A DNA stretch of 43,908 nt from Patescibacteria group bacterium. Lineage in GTDB: Bacteria > Patescibacteriota > Minisyncoccia > Phycocordibacterales > Phycocordibacteraceae. The stretch is from contig JAJDCJ010000017.1 of NCBI GenBank assembly GCA_029260935.1, positions 1 through 43,908 of the forward strand, written 5' to 3'. The stretch's first letter is position 1; each line of letters begins with the position of its first letter. A program made the position numbers and the translations under genes. Shown piece after piece: positions 1-8,440 of the stretch. The notes beneath the pieces were generated by a model, which was not told the DNA's origin, ran no database searches, and worked only from the letters and a program-made list of their open reading frames with translations.

Positions 1-506
1 CCGCCGGTAACCGCACCTTGCACATCCTCAGGTAAATTTAAAAGACGTAGAGAATTTGAAACATATACCCTGCTCTTTCCTACCTTTTTTGCAATTTGCG
101 TATTATTTAACTTAAACTCTTGCGCAAGTCGTGCAAAAGCATGCGCTCGGTCAATAGCATTTAAATCCTCTCTTTGAAGGTTTTCAATAATGGCAAGCTC
201 TAGTTTAATGCGGTCGTGCTCTTCATTTGAACGAATAGTAACAGGAATTTGAAGCAATCCTGCGAGCTTTGAGGCGCGCAGACGTCGCTCCCCTGCTATC
301 AATTCGTAGTATGTGGACATACCGCCGTTTTCGCGCACTTCCTCGTGCCTGGTTACTACCAATGGCTGCAATACACCATATTGCCTGATTGAGTCGGCTA
401 AACCACGCAAGCGCTCCTCATTAAATTCAGTACGAGGTTGATAGGGGTTAGGTTTAACCTTGTCTATCTCAACCCAAAAAATTGCATCGCCTTGGAAGTA
501 GGACAT
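1..506 (-). CDS. parB: ParB/Spo0J-family chromosome partitioning protein (partial, C-terminus missing)
   Basis: The gene runs off the left edge, leaving about 168 N-terminal residues. ParB binds parS and spreads as a CTP-dependent clamp to organise the origin region. The sequence shows the ParB N-terminal nuclease-like/CTPase fold: an opening with KPNPYQPR, then ADSIRQYGVLQPLVV, then the diagnostic GERRLRA box, then the ENLQREDLNAIDRA region leading into the helix-turn-helix (NNTQIAKKVGKSRVYVSN). The start at 506 is chosen because translation reads directly into the conserved domain and a TACAAT -10 box lies 7 nt upstream, which suggests a leaderless mRNA. A parA neighbour would lie outside the window. 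Confidence 0.93.
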   Translation of the reverse strand, partial: MSYFQGDAIFWVEIDKVKPNPYQPRTEFNEERLRGLADSIRQYGVLQPLVVTRHEEVRENGGMSTYYELIAGERRLRASKLAGLLQIPVTIRSNEEHDRIKLELAIIENLQREDLNAIDRAHAFARLAQEFKLNNTQIAKKVGKSRVYVSNSLRLLNLPEDVQGAVTG

Positions 507-513
507 GTAAAAA

Positions 514-519
514 ATTGTA
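514..519 (-). promoter_or_regulatory. Putative -10 box of parB (leaderless)
   Basis: TACAAT on the minus strand ends 7 nt before the parB ATG, so transcription would begin at or next to the start codon. No convincing -35 box is seen. Confidence 0.5.
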
Positions 520-584
520 ACATAGACACGGGCAAAAATACGAAGTAGGATACATATTAATGCACAGTACCAACTGTCGCATGT

Positions 585-666
585 GCCGAAGTGGCGGAAT
601 TGGTAGACGCGCACGACTCAAAATCGTGTCCTTTCGGGGGTGTGGGTTCGATTCCCACCTTCGGCA
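585..666 (+). tRNA. tRNA-Leu (anticodon CAA)
   Basis: Class II cloverleaf with acceptor GCCGAAG pairing with CTTCGGC, discriminator A, anticodon loop CTCAAAA (CAA) closed by CACGA/TCGTG, a long variable arm and a T-arm with GGTTCGATTCC. CCA is not encoded. The tRNA runs straight into a tail element whose hairpin begins inside the tRNA 3' end. Confidence 0.96.
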
Positions 667-944
667 CAAAATAAACGAGCATAATGCGAAGCATTGTGTG
701 ACTATTATTTTGATGCAGGAGGTGGGAGTTGAAGAGAGGCTACTGCGAAGCCCGCGAGTATACGCGGTAGGAGCCGACGGGGTCGCGAACGCTTAGTATC
801 TTTGCGAGTCATACGATGCAAAGTACTTAGCAATGGCGACCGATGCGTGCCGAGCAGAGCGAGGACACTTCCCACCTTCGGCACAAAATAAACGAGCGCA
901 ATGCGAAGCATTGTGTGACTATTATTTTGATGCAGGAGGTGGGA
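667..944 (+). repeat. tRNA-tail element downstream of tRNA-Leu(CAA)
   Basis: Positions 652-727 (which start inside the tRNA) are repeated at 869-944 with two mismatches, an offset of 217 nt. Within the unit, the tRNA tail 647-660 is followed by a hairpin (CAAAATAA/TTATTTTG flanking a GCATAATGC-like stem). An antisense copy of the tail lies at 720-733 (AGGTGGGAGTTGAA, pairing with G-U allowed). A 55-nt core at 731-785 recurs with one mismatch at 13768-13822. An imperfect CTTAGTATCTTTGC hairpin follows at about 791-832, then a 36-nt segment at 838-873 that is identical to 13534-13569. No coding capacity is evident. Confidence 0.85.
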
Positions 945-1004
945 TGAGAAGAACGGAAACGGAAATAAAAAATAACGTGATTAATCAGGTTATTTTTTAT
1001 TTAA

Positions 1005-1637
1005 TTACATAGACCCCGCTTTTTTGATACCGGGTTCTAATGTATCATCACCCTCCTCCCAATTTGCAGGGCATACCTGACCGCCGTGTGTACGTACAAA
1101 TTGTGCCGCTTTAAGTTTCCGAATCAGCTCATGTGTTGAACGACCAATAGCATTGTCATTAATTTCCATTGCCCGCAAAATACCATCAGGGTCAATGATA
1201 AATGTACCGCGCAGTGAAATACCCTCGTCTTCGGTGTAGTCAAGTGAACCACCCTCTACGTAGGTTCCAAACGCGATTGCCAGTCTCCCTGAAGGATCAG
1301 CCGCCATAGGAAAACGAATACCTTTTACCGCCTCTGATGTTTCCAACCATACCTTGTGTGCAAAAACAGTATCGCTTGAGACACTAATAACCTCAACGCC
1401 CATATCTTGAGTCTCCTCATAGTATTTTGAAAGTTCTTCCAGTTCAGTCGGACACACAAACGTAAAGTCAGAAGGATAAAAGAATAAGACAAGCCATGTA
1501 TCTTTATAATCAGAGAAACGTACGGTGTTTACCTTATCTTTGTGGTATGTGCGAAACTCAAAGTCTGGCACTGGATGCCCCACACGCACCATACTGACAA
1601 ATCCATTCACTTCCTCTTCGGGGATATCGTTTTTCAT
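1005..1637 (-). CDS. 2-Cys peroxiredoxin (AhpC/Prx family)
   Basis: A thiol peroxidase that reduces H2O2 and organic hydroperoxides in the cytoplasm, normally recycled by thioredoxin or AhpF-type reductases. The peroxidatic site is FYPSDFTFVCPTE with Cys62. The resolving Cys is about Cys189 in the C-terminal GGQVCPANWEEG motif, so it is a typical 2-Cys enzyme. Its 210 residues match the family. The likely electron donor is the thioredoxin reductase encoded at about 30.2 kb, with a thioredoxin not seen here. The first Met gives about 15 residues before the conserved MVRVGHPVPDFEF; an internal start there (about 1592) is possible. It is transcribed divergently from miaA over about 50 bp. Confidence 0.93.
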   Translation of the reverse strand: MKNDIPEEEVNGFVSMVRVGHPVPDFEFRTYHKDKVNTVRFSDYKDTWLVLFFYPSDFTFVCPTELEELSKYYEETQDMGVEVISVSSDTVFAHKVWLETSEAVKGIRFPMAADPSGRLAIAFGTYVEGGSLDYTEDEGISLRGTFIIDPDGILRAMEINDNAIGRSTHELIRKLKAAQFVRTHGGQVCPANWEEGDDTLEPGIKKAGSM

Positions 1638-1687
1638 ATTATTTTGCTATTTATTTCGTATGCCCCTATAGTACCATTAGTTTAATT

Positions 1688-2581
1688 ATGGGTAATAAAA
1701 AAATAATCTGTATAGTTGGGCCGACCGCAGTTGGCAAAACTTCACTTTCAATCCACATAGCAAAAAAAATAAAAGGTGAAGTAATCTCTGCTGATTCACG
1801 GCAGGTTTATACTGGACTTGATATAGGAACAGGAAAAGTCACCTCCGAGGAGGCCCAAGGAATACCCCACCACCTTATTGATGTTGCTGATCCTCGCGCT
1901 GTATTCAGCGCGAGCGACTATGTAAAAAAAGGCACAGAAGCTATTGCCAATATTTACTCACGAGGGGCAGTACCACTTATTGTTGGGGGAACTGGTTTTT
2001 ACATTGATGCACTGTTGGGGAAAGTTGGACTTGCCGAAGTGCCACCCAACCCCGCGCTACGGGCGCGTCTTGAAAAAGAACCACTCGCAGAGTTGCAACG
2101 CACATTGCAAGAAAAAGACCCCGAGCGGTTTGAAACGATAGATACTCAAAACCCTCGCCGTTTGGTTCGTGCACTTGAAATAGTTGATGCTCTTGGCAAA
2201 ACCCCACCGCCGTTAAACACCAGCCCCTACGCAGTGCTGTGGATAGGGCTCCGACTTCCACAAGAAGCGCTGTATGAAAAAATACACCGCCGCCTCATTG
2301 AGCGTTTTGAAAACGAACAGATGCTTGACGAAGCACGCTCACTTCATGAAAAAGGTCTCTCCTATGAGCGTATGGAAGAGCTGGGACTTGAGTATCGCTT
2401 TATGGCACGCCACCTGCAGGGGCTTTTGTCGTATGCGGATATGGTTTTAGAACTTGAAAAAGAAATTATTGCCTATGCCAAACGGCAAATGACGTGGTTC
2501 AATAAAAACAAGGAGATTCAGTGGTTTACGCCTGATGAAAAGAAGAAAATAACTGAAACGGTAAAAAAATCCCTGATCTAA
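1688..2581 (+). CDS. miaA: tRNA dimethylallyltransferase MiaA
   Basis: Transfers a dimethylallyl group to the N6 of A37 in tRNAs that read UNN codons. The P-loop GPTAVGKTS is at residues 11-19, followed by SADSRQVYTGLDIGTGK, the IPHHLID motif and the VGGTGFYIDALL motif. The C-terminal region holds AKRQMTWFNK, a MiaA signature. The 297-residue length is normal. Substrate tRNAs with A36-A37 are close by, including Leu, Trp, Tyr, Cys and Ser. A plus-strand TATAGT lies about 17 nt before the ATG. The gene ends immediately before the palindrome at 2582-2606. Confidence 0.96.
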   Translation: MGNKKIICIVGPTAVGKTSLSIHIAKKIKGEVISADSRQVYTGLDIGTGKVTSEEAQGIPHHLIDVADPRAVFSASDYVKKGTEAIANIYSRGAVPLIVGGTGFYIDALLGKVGLAEVPPNPALRARLEKEPLAELQRTLQEKDPERFETIDTQNPRRLVRALEIVDALGKTPPPLNTSPYAVLWIGLRLPQEALYEKIHRRLIERFENEQMLDEARSLHEKGLSYERMEELGLEYRFMARHLQGLLSYADMVLELEKEIIAYAKRQMTWFNKNKEIQWFTPDEKKKITETVKKSLI

Positions 2582-2606
2582 CAACCTACTATGATTAATC
2601 ATAGTA
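2582..2606. repeat. 25-nt palindrome-containing repeat, copy 1
   Basis: This 25-mer is identical to 14341-14365. It contains the 20-nt palindrome TACTATGATTAATCATAGTA. Both copies sit at the distal end of a tRNA-tail array (tRNA-Trp here, the tRNA-Lys array at 14.3-15.1 kb), so it may be a boundary or end element of these arrays. Confidence 0.75.
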
Positions 2607-2850
2607 CCCTTCTATATTCTCTCTCCGGCAAAGCCGGGCCCGGCTCCGCCGTGGCGGTTCCCGCTAGTACCAAAAAACAGCACGCAGGTGCTGTTTTTCT
2701 GTCAGGCGGTTACCCGTCACTAAGTATTTTAGTTCGCTTCGCTTCTAAAATACTAAGTGCGCTCAACCCCATCTCGCGGTCGCAAAGCGACATCGCTACG
2801 ACCCTCGCCTGTACCAAAAAACAGCACGCAGGTGCTGTTTTTCTGTCAGG
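2607..2850 (-). repeat. tRNA-tail element downstream of tRNA-Trp
   Basis: A 42-nt segment occurs identically at 2667-2708 and 2811-2852. The second copy joins the tRNA-Trp 3' end directly and forms a terminator-like hairpin in which the tRNA tail (minus strand CTCGCCTG) pairs with CAGGCGAG. Between the copies lies a large hairpin at 2718-2759 (minus strand CACTTAGTATTTTAGAAGCG, then its complement). The region beyond 2667 is GC-rich (GGCAAAGCC and CCCGGCTCCG runs), like the tRNA-Lys array. Confidence 0.82.
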
Positions 2851-2921
2851 CGAGCCCACATGGATTCGAACCATGATCGACGGTTTTGGAGACCGTTATT
2901 CTACCATTGAACTATAGGCCC
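2851..2921 (-). tRNA. tRNA-Trp (anticodon CCA)
   Basis: Minus-strand cloverleaf: acceptor GGGCCTA with TGGGCTC (G-U pairs allowed), discriminator G, anticodon loop CTCCAAA closed by ACGGT/ACCGT, T-loop TTCGAATC. CCA is not encoded. The acceptor tail continues into the hairpin of the downstream repeat element. Confidence 0.95.
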
Positions 2922-2970
2922 GAGTGAGAAGGATAGCATCATGTAATCATGAATAGTATCTTCGAATGAT

Positions 2971-2997
2971 GGGCCTACAAACTTGCTTTATAGGCCC
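2971..2997 (-). repeat. Hairpin with a copy of the tRNA-Trp 5' end
   Basis: Inverted repeat of GGGCCTA arms upstream of tRNA-Trp. Its first nine nt on the minus strand (GGGCCTATA) equal the first nine of the tRNA (2913-2921). It is short, so chance is possible, but tRNA-Glu and tRNA-Ser show similar 5'-end copies. Confidence 0.45.
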
Positions 2998-3020
2998 AAT
3001 ACATACGAGTGTACTCTAAT

Positions 3021-3045
3021 AAAAGCTCTTCGGAAAGAGCTTTTT
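3021..3045 (-). terminator. Intrinsic terminator after rpmG
   Basis: The stem AAAAGCTCTT/AAAGAGCTTTTT closes on a CGG loop, directly after the rpmG stop codon on the minus strand. It is symmetrical enough to act in both directions. Confidence 0.75.
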
Positions 3046-3046
3046 G

Positions 3047-3205
3047 TTATTTCTTCATTTCTTTGAACACCACCCGCTTGCGTACTGTAGGGTCATACTT
3101 CTTAAGCTCCAGCTTCATATTAGCCAGTTTTTTCTTATTTTTCCGCGTCCACACAATATGGCTGGAAACCGCTGATTTAAGCTTTACTAGATTATCCTGT
3201 GACAT
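3047..3205 (-). CDS. rpmG: Ribosomal protein L33 (bL33, zinc-less form)
   Basis: A 52-residue basic protein that starts with MSQDNLVKLKSAVSS, then HIVWTRKNKKK, then MKLELKKYDPTVRKRVVFKE. The SHIVWTRKNKK and LELKKYDP segments are typical of bL33, a large-subunit protein near the tRNA exit site. No cysteine is present, so the zinc knuckle found in C+ paralogs is missing. The ATG at 3205 gives exactly the family length, and a terminator follows the stop codon. Confidence 0.92.
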   Translation of the reverse strand: MSQDNLVKLKSAVSSHIVWTRKNKKKLANMKLELKKYDPTVRKRVVFKEMKK

Positions 3206-3237
3206 GTTGGTTATCCTACCCTATTTACTGGAAAAAA

Positions 3238-4173
3238 TCAAAATGAGCAGGCCTGGACTACCGTAATATCCCAGTGACCCGACTCTCGCACATACGAGTT
3301 TCCACACACATCTTTATACTGAGGATTACCGCCACGTGATCCTGCACGAGTAAATTTGCCACTATTTTCTATAAAATCATCTAATGGACCGTTCCCTTGA
3401 AGATCAATTTTAAAACCTGCTTCATGTCCAGTGTCTCCCGCCTCATGCACCCCTCGCTCAGTTCCACCGTTTACCTGTATGTCGCACTCACTGCATGCCC
3501 TTTTTAAGTTAACAGTATTATCAACAACCGACTCTTGAATGTTTTTAAGCGAGGTACATCCTGTTCCAAAACAGTCTTCCTTCACACCATCTGCCCCTGA
3601 AGTACTGGTCACCGTAATACCTTCGTCCTCAAATGTGTCTAGGGCTGTTTGATGGTCAACCGCGCTCTCAAGTGAGGGTAATGGGACAGCGTCAGGATTA
3701 CCGGGCAAACTTGCATCAATTCCAGGTGGGCCAAATGGAGTGGTCTGGAAATTTCTTTCAACACACTCAATACTATTCCATGGGAGTTTGGTCTTATCAG
3801 TATCCAAAAATACATTCATAATCAAATTCACAATAAGCCATGCGCCTAAAATAAACACCAAGCCAAGGAACACGTTACCAAATATTTTGCGTGCAGTATT
3901 AATATTTTCCTGGTTGGCAGCCGCAGTAACATAGAGAAAACCTGCATACGTAAACATTAACGTGGCAACCATAATTGCCAGGTAAATGGCAAACCGTAAT
4001 ACGTTATCAAAAAGTGATACCAAATCACATGCACCTATGTTGCCCGGATGTTGCGCAACTTTCCGAGATAATTCCTCAGGAAATATTTGTCCGAAAAAAC
4101 TGTCGGCACCGAAACTCACAAGCGGTATTAAAAACAGCGCAAAAACGCCAACGAAAATCAGTCCCTTTTTCAT
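3238..4173 (-). CDS. Secreted T4SS-pilin-like membrane protein fused to an M15-peptidase-like domain
   Basis: About 311 residues from the chosen start. A signal peptide (MKKGLIFVGVFALFLIPLVSFGA) is followed by a two-helix TrbC/VirB2-like module: LRFAIYLAIMVATLMFTYAGF, a loop ending NTARKIFG, then a second helix (VFLGLVFILGAWLIVNLIM). After a low-complexity linker the last 80 residues carry TGHEAGFKID (H250, D257) and ESGHWDIT (E297, H300). This matches the SxHxxGxxxD and ExxHW zinc and catalytic pattern of the D,D-/L,D-carboxypeptidase M15 fold. The inference is an envelope peptidoglycan enzyme carried on a pilin-like module. The start at 4173 is favoured over the upstream in-frame ATG by the signal peptide and by TATACT 7 nt upstream. 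The M15 assignment rests on motif pattern only. Confidence 0.72.
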   Translation of the reverse strand: MKKGLIFVGVFALFLIPLVSFGADSFFGQIFPEELSRKVAQHPGNIGACDLVSLFDNVLRFAIYLAIMVATLMFTYAGFLYVTAAANQENINTARKIFGNVFLGLVFILGAWLIVNLIMNVFLDTDKTKLPWNSIECVERNFQTTPFGPPGIDASLPGNPDAVPLPSLESAVDHQTALDTFEDEGITVTSTSGADGVKEDCFGTGCTSLKNIQESVVDNTVNLKRACSECDIQVNGGTERGVHEAGDTGHEAGFKIDLQGNGPLDDFIENSGKFTRAGSRGGNPQYKDVCGNSYVRESGHWDITVVQACSF

Positions 4174-4180
4174 ACCCTTC

Positions 4181-4186
4181 AGTATA
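4181..4186 (-). promoter_or_regulatory. Putative -10 box of the pilin/M15 gene (leaderless)
   Basis: TATACT on the minus strand ends 7 nt before the ATG at 4173. Confidence 0.5.
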
Positions 4187-4536
4187 CAAGAAAAAACACA
4201 GTCCCTCGCCACTTTCCAGTTCAAACGTACCCCCTCTGAAAGAGACCCCTCTTTACGCTGGGAGGGTATGTCATCATCTACAGTTGCCAACGAGGCAAGT
4301 CAAACATTCGCCGCCCATCCACAAAACAGTATTTCTACAACCGCACACGTCTCTATGGTCACAGTGAAACTTCCCCTCGTACTGTTGTATTAACGCCTCT
4401 GACTTCATACGTGCAGTATATCCCACAATTGCTTTGGGTGGACGCATGAGTTTTTCCCAAAAGGTTGCAAGTAATTTTAAGTAGCCTAACTGTTAAAGTT
4501 GATGCGGGTAGGCGAGATATAGTTTTTATTGAAGAA
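4187..4536. other. Intergenic stretch without a supported gene
   Basis: About 350 bases between the pilin/M15 gene and the proteasome-fold gene, both on the minus strand. Short open frames exist on both strands but have no recognisable domain, start context or protein-like composition. No strong hairpin or repeat was noticed. Confidence 0.5.
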
Positions 4537-5103
4537 CTAGGTATGTAAAATATGAAAGGGTCGTATGACATCAGTATCAAATTTCTCAGCTGCCTCAAGG
4601 GCTATTTTAATTCTATCTTCCGCCTTTTGGCCCTCTGAGGCATACAAAGCTCCTAGCGCAATCTGGTCACCACACCCTATGGCCGTATAGTTACCCGCTC
4701 TTTCTTCTATCTGATAGTCATTGTATACAGTAAACACTTTCCCTAACAAACCAACAATGAAACTTCCTTCAAAAACCTGTTTATCTCCCTTTCCCTCCCA
4801 ACCATTTTTACTCAAACAGACGCCGAGAGCGGAAATAAATTGTGTCACAAAAAATTCCATTAAGTCCCCATCTTTCTTTTTTATTTCTGGCAAATCAAGT
4901 TGGTAGCGTACTAACTGCGCCGTGCGATAACTTCCAGAGAAACCAAAAACCCACTTAACACCCTGTGTGTCTGTGCGCATAAAAACCTTTGGGTCTGCTC
5001 GTTCTGTTAGCTGTGTTGACGACGTTGCGGCAGAATCTCCACCTATCCAAACGGTGTCATTTTCCGTTAAGGCAACAATACAGGTTGATGTTTTTGGGTT
5101 CAT
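4537..5103 (-). CDS. Proteasome-like Ntn-hydrolase superfamily protein
   Basis: 188 residues resembling phage- and CPR-type proteins related to HslV and proteasome beta subunits. Visible hallmarks are an N-terminal strand STCIVALTENDTVWIGGDSAA (residues 6-26 approximately), RADPKVF, VFGFSGSYRTAQL and the late GCGDQIALGAL motif typical of proteasome-fold beta strands. The usual processed N-terminal Thr, if the mechanism is conserved, would be Thr7 or Ser6, but the protein begins MNPKTSTC, so catalysis is uncertain. No unfoldase partner lies beside it. TTGTCA and TAAAGT (18-bp spacing) precede the ATG, with the -10 box 6 nt away. Confidence 0.7.
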   Translation of the reverse strand: MNPKTSTCIVALTENDTVWIGGDSAATSSTQLTERADPKVFMRTDTQGVKWVFGFSGSYRTAQLVRYQLDLPEIKKKDGDLMEFFVTQFISALGVCLSKNGWEGKGDKQVFEGSFIVGLLGKVFTVYNDYQIEERAGNYTAIGCGDQIALGALYASEGQKAEDRIKIALEAAEKFDTDVIRPFHILHT

Positions 5104-5109
5104 AAATTA

Positions 5110-5139
5110 ACTTTAACACCTTATTTTGATTATTGACAA
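5110..5139 (-). promoter_or_regulatory. Putative promoter of the proteasome-fold gene (leaderless)
   Basis: On the minus strand, TTGTCA (5134-5139) and TAAAGT (5110-5115) are 18 bp apart. The -10 box ends 6 nt before the ATG at 5103. Confidence 0.45.
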
Positions 5140-5161
5140 GTATATTTCTTCGGGTACAGCC

Positions 5162-5340
5162 ATGTAACAAGTTGTACACGACCGTACATAACTTGTTACA
5201 TAGTCTCCAACCCGCACCAAAGCAAAAAACCTACAGCGGTGCATTTTTTGTCTTTTATGTGGTCACAGATAATTTCCTCGTCGTCACTCGGAAATTTCCG
5301 CGACCCTGTCTCACTTGTTTTTTCTGCTGAAAAAACATAG
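5162..5340 (-). repeat. Degenerate second unit of the tRNA-Tyr tail element
   Basis: Contains a strong inverted repeat at 5162-5201 (ATGTAACAAGTT arms with an inner GTACACG/CCGTAC stem) and, on the minus strand, AGGGTCGCGGAAATTTCCGAGTGACG. That segment resembles the core and hairpin order of the other tRNA-tail elements with a shortened hairpin. No gene is seen. Confidence 0.5.
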
Positions 5341-5568
5341 CTCCGACTCGCACAAGTGCATCACAAAGCAAAGCAGTTTGCTTTGCTTGCCTTGTGCGCC
5401 GGGCAGGATTTTTCCCTTACAGGGACTGTATGGGTTTCGTATTCACTTCGCTATCGCTTGTTCATATACTCAACCGCTTTCAAATCCTGCCCGAAAGGTA
5501 TGCAGATACCTTTCTCCGGTGATGCACTGAACAAAAAAACCCGCCGGAAGGCGGGATTGTTTGTTCAG
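5341..5568 (-). repeat. tRNA-tail element downstream of tRNA-Tyr
   Basis: Immediately after the tRNA comes a terminator hairpin at 5525-5570 (CACTGAACAA/TTGTTCAGTG enclosing CCCGCC/GGCGGG and a T-run) that incorporates the last base of the acceptor. An antisense copy of the tRNA T-arm lies at 5479-5492 (plus strand TTCAAATCCTGCCC, complementary to 5575-5588). A sense copy of the tRNA tail recurs at 5395-5410 (identical to 5569-5584), followed by a hairpin of GCAAAGCA-type arms. Confidence 0.82.
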
Positions 5569-5651
5569 TGCGCCGGGCAGGATTTGAACCTGCGTAGGAT
5601 AAATCCGTCAGATTTACAGTCTGATGCAATTGACCACTCTGCCACCGACGC
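5569..5651 (-). tRNA. tRNA-Tyr (anticodon GTA)
   Basis: Class II cloverleaf on the minus strand: acceptor GCGTCGG with CCGGCGC, discriminator A, anticodon loop CTGTAAA closed by TCAGA/TCTGA, a long variable arm and T-arm GCAGGTTCAAATCCTGC. CCA is not encoded. Confidence 0.95.
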
Positions 5652-5684
5652 GTGCAAAAGTATGCCCTGGGAGTATATCAAGTT

Positions 5685-8387
5685 TTACGAACTTTTTGTA
5701 GTAACAGGAGTCTTTTTCATCGCAGTGCGTCTCGCCTTTGTGGCACGCGCACTTTTAACCACATCAAAGACAAATTCATCCTCTTTCAAAATTACCTTAA
5801 CCATACCTCCCTCCATAACACCACGGTCCACCATAAATGATGCAACCGGGGTGAGAATTTTAGACTGAATAAGACGCTTGAGTGGGCGCGCACCGTATTG
5901 TGGGTTATATCCTTGCTGTGCCAAATAGTCATACACCTCAGGACTTACTTCAAGTGTAATATCTTTTGTTTTGAGCCGGTTGATAACTATTGCGACCTGC
6001 ATTTTTACAATTTCTCGTATCGCCTCTTGCGAAAGTATATTAAAGAGGATAATTTCATCAAGTCGGTTCAAAAATTCTGGTCTGAAATGGTTTTTCAAAC
6101 CACTCATTACTTTTTCTTTCACCTGTTCGTACTCACTCTTGTCATCTCCAGTAACTGCCGAGAAACCAAAACTACTCATCTTATCTATAAACTCAGCCCC
6201 AATGTTACTCGTGAGGATCACAATTGAGTTTTTAAAGTTGACCTTTCTACCTTTTGCATCAGTCAAATGCCCACTATCAAGAACCTGAAGTAAGATATTA
6301 AATACCTCAGGGTGTGCCTTTTCTATTTCATCAAAAAGAATAACCGAATACGGGCGGTGACGCACACGCTCAGTCAGAGAACCACCTTCCTCATGTCCTA
6401 CATATCCAGGCGGTGCACCAATTATTTTAGAAACTGAGTGTTTCTCCATAAACTCACTCATATCAACACGAATAATTGCCTGTTCGTCGTCAAACATAAA
6501 CTTGGCAAGCGCTTTTGAAAGCTCTGTCTTACCTACCCCGGTTGGTCCCAAGAAAAGGAATGATCCTATTGGTTTATTGGGGTCTGCAATACCCACACGT
6601 GAGCGCTTCACTGAGTCGGCAACCAACTGTAGTGCTTCCTCTTGTCCTACTACGTGTGAACGCAATTCCTCTTCCATACGCGCAAGTTTCTTCGCCTCTG
6701 CCTCAAGCATGCGCGAAACTGGAATACCGGTCCATCGCGCCACCACTTCCGCGATATCAACATCAGTCACCTCTTCTTTCAAAACACGGCGAGAGCGATG
6801 GAAGCGTTTGAGGCGACCTTGTTCTTTTTCCAAATTCTTTTCAAGCTCGGGCAATTTTCCATATCTAATCTCAGCGGCCTCCGCTAAATCAGCTCGTGCT
6901 TCAGCACTTTCCGCCGCTGCCTTACGTTCATCAATTTCTTTTTTCAGCTCGCTTATTGCAGTTAATACTTCTTTTTCATTTCTCCACTTCACCTCAAGTT
7001 CTGCAGTTTTTTCTCGCGTCTCAATTATCTCCTTTTCAATACTTTTAATACGCGTCTTAGTGTTTTTACCTAAACTCTCTGCTTCATCTTTTCTGAGTGC
7101 TGCCAATTCAATTTCCAAACGGCGGATTTTTCTATCAGTTTCCTCAAGTTGTGGCGGTTTATTTTCAAGCGCAATGCGTAAGGCAGAAGCGGCCTCATCT
7201 ATGAGGTCAACTCCTTTGTCGGGTAAAAAACGGTCAGAAATGTAGCGACTTGAAAGATCAACAGCTGCAACAATCGCATCGTCCGTTATACGCACACCAT
7301 GGTACAGCTCATATTTGTCACGCAACCCTCGCAAAATAGCAATAGCATCTTCACTTGACGGTTCGTTCACATACACTGACTGGAAACGACGAGTCAGTGC
7401 CGGGTCGCGTTCAATATGTTGCTGATACTCCTTCAAAGTGGTAGCGCCGATAACGCGCAAATCACCACGTGAAAGCGCGGGCTTCAGCATATTACTGGCA
7501 TCCATAGCACCCTCGGCCGCCCCTGCACCAACGAGTGTATGAATTTCATCAATAAACAGTATTACCATACCCTCGGCGCGCTCAACTTCTTTCATAATGG
7601 TTTTCATCCGCTCTTCAAACTCACCGCGGTACTTACTGCCCGCAATCAAAAGCCCGAGATCCAAACTCATCAACTCTTTTCCTTTAAGTGACTCTGGAAC
7701 ATCACCAATTGCCATACGCTGTGCCATCCCTTCTGCAATTGCAGTCTTTCCTACTCCTGCCTCTCCAATAAGCATCGGATTATTTTTAGTGCGCCGAGAT
7801 AGAATTTGAATAATGCGCGCAATTTCAGGATCGCGACCAATCACTGGGTCAAGTTTATTTTCGCTCGCAAGCTTAGTGAGATTTCTTGTGTATTTACTCA
7901 GTGCACGGTATTTTTTTGGTGACTCAGTTTCAGATATCCTGCCATCACGAAACTCCTCCATAACTGATGCAACTGCATCGTATTCAATACGAAAACGACT
8001 AAACACCTCACCGACGGTGCCGGGGTGCTGTAGCACCCCAAGGAATAGATGCTCCACCGCAACAAACTGATCATCAAAAGAAGCTGCAATTTTTACACTC
8101 GCCTCAAGCGCTTGTGCAAGGTCAGGGGTAATGTAGAGCTGATAACTTGGCGCCATCGTACCACCGGTTGAAGGAACCTCAAGTTGTTCAATTAACGAAT
8201 CGGTAAACAGTACCGTATCAATATCAAGGCGCTCTAAAATAGAAAGGACGAGTGATTCTTCTTGTAAAATGAGCGCAAGTGCCATATGTAACGAGCTCAC
8301 TTGGTTTTGTCCACGCTCAATAGCCAGTTCGTGTGCTTTACGAACTGCTTCTTTTGCTTTGGTGGTGAAATTAGTAAAAGGAGGCAT
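5685..8387 (-). CDS. ClpB/ClpC-family AAA+ disaggregase/unfoldase
   Basis: 900 residues. Order: Clp N-domain repeats (about 1-150), AAA1 with Walker A GEAGVGKT (208-215) and Walker [10 protein letters not shown], a long coiled-coil middle domain (about 410-530) ending in [17 protein letters not shown], then AAA2 with [15 protein letters not shown] and [14 protein letters not shown], and the C-terminal small domain. The long middle domain is ClpB-like and argues for hexameric disaggregase function with DnaK. However, after SNIGAEF the protein carries [12 protein letters not shown], where ClpC proteins have their ClpP-docking loop and ClpB has none. Whether it pairs with ClpP cannot be decided here. 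It starts at [15 protein letters not shown], the normal N-domain start. Confidence 0.93.
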   Translation of the reverse strand: MPPFTNFTTKAKEAVRKAHELAIERGQNQVSSLHMALALILQEESLVLSILERLDIDTVLFTDSLIEQLEVPSTGGTMAPSYQLYITPDLAQALEASVKIAASFDDQFVAVEHLFLGVLQHPGTVGEVFSRFRIEYDAVASVMEEFRDGRISETESPKKYRALSKYTRNLTKLASENKLDPVIGRDPEIARIIQILSRRTKNNPMLIGEAGVGKTAIAEGMAQRMAIGDVPESLKGKELMSLDLGLLIAGSKYRGEFEERMKTIMKEVERAEGMVILFIDEIHTLVGAGAAEGAMDASNMLKPALSRGDLRVIGATTLKEYQQHIERDPALTRRFQSVYVNEPSSEDAIAILRGLRDKYELYHGVRITDDAIVAAVDLSSRYISDRFLPDKGVDLIDEAASALRIALENKPPQLEETDRKIRRLEIELAALRKDEAESLGKNTKTRIKSIEKEIIETREKTAELEVKWRNEKEVLTAISELKKEIDERKAAAESAEARADLAEAAEIRYGKLPELEKNLEKEQGRLKRFHRSRRVLKEEVTDVDIAEVVARWTGIPVSRMLEAEAKKLARMEEELRSHVVGQEEALQLVADSVKRSRVGIADPNKPIGSFLFLGPTGVGKTELSKALAKFMFDDEQAIIRVDMSEFMEKHSVSKIIGAPPGYVGHEEGGSLTERVRHRPYSVILFDEIEKAHPEVFNILLQVLDSGHLTDAKGRKVNFKNSIVILTSNIGAEFIDKMSSFGFSAVTGDDKSEYEQVKEKVMSGLKNHFRPEFLNRLDEIILFNILSQEAIREIVKMQVAIVINRLKTKDITLEVSPEVYDYLAQQGYNPQYGARPLKRLIQSKILTPVASFMVDRGVMEGGMVKVILKEDEFVFDVVKSARATKARRTAMKKTPVTTKSS

Positions 8388-8440
8388 AGATATACTTATT
8401 TTACACTATATGAATTAGGAAGTGAACGAATGATCTTTTA

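Noticed and set aside
469-669. Open frames overlapping tRNA-Leu(CAA) and its flank (both strands)
   Set aside because: They run through the tRNA and the parB start and have no protein-like features.
2591-2917. 108-codon plus-strand frame
   Set aside because: It lies entirely in the tRNA-Trp tail repeat and the tRNA itself. The repeated peptide segment simply reflects the 42-nt DNA repeat.
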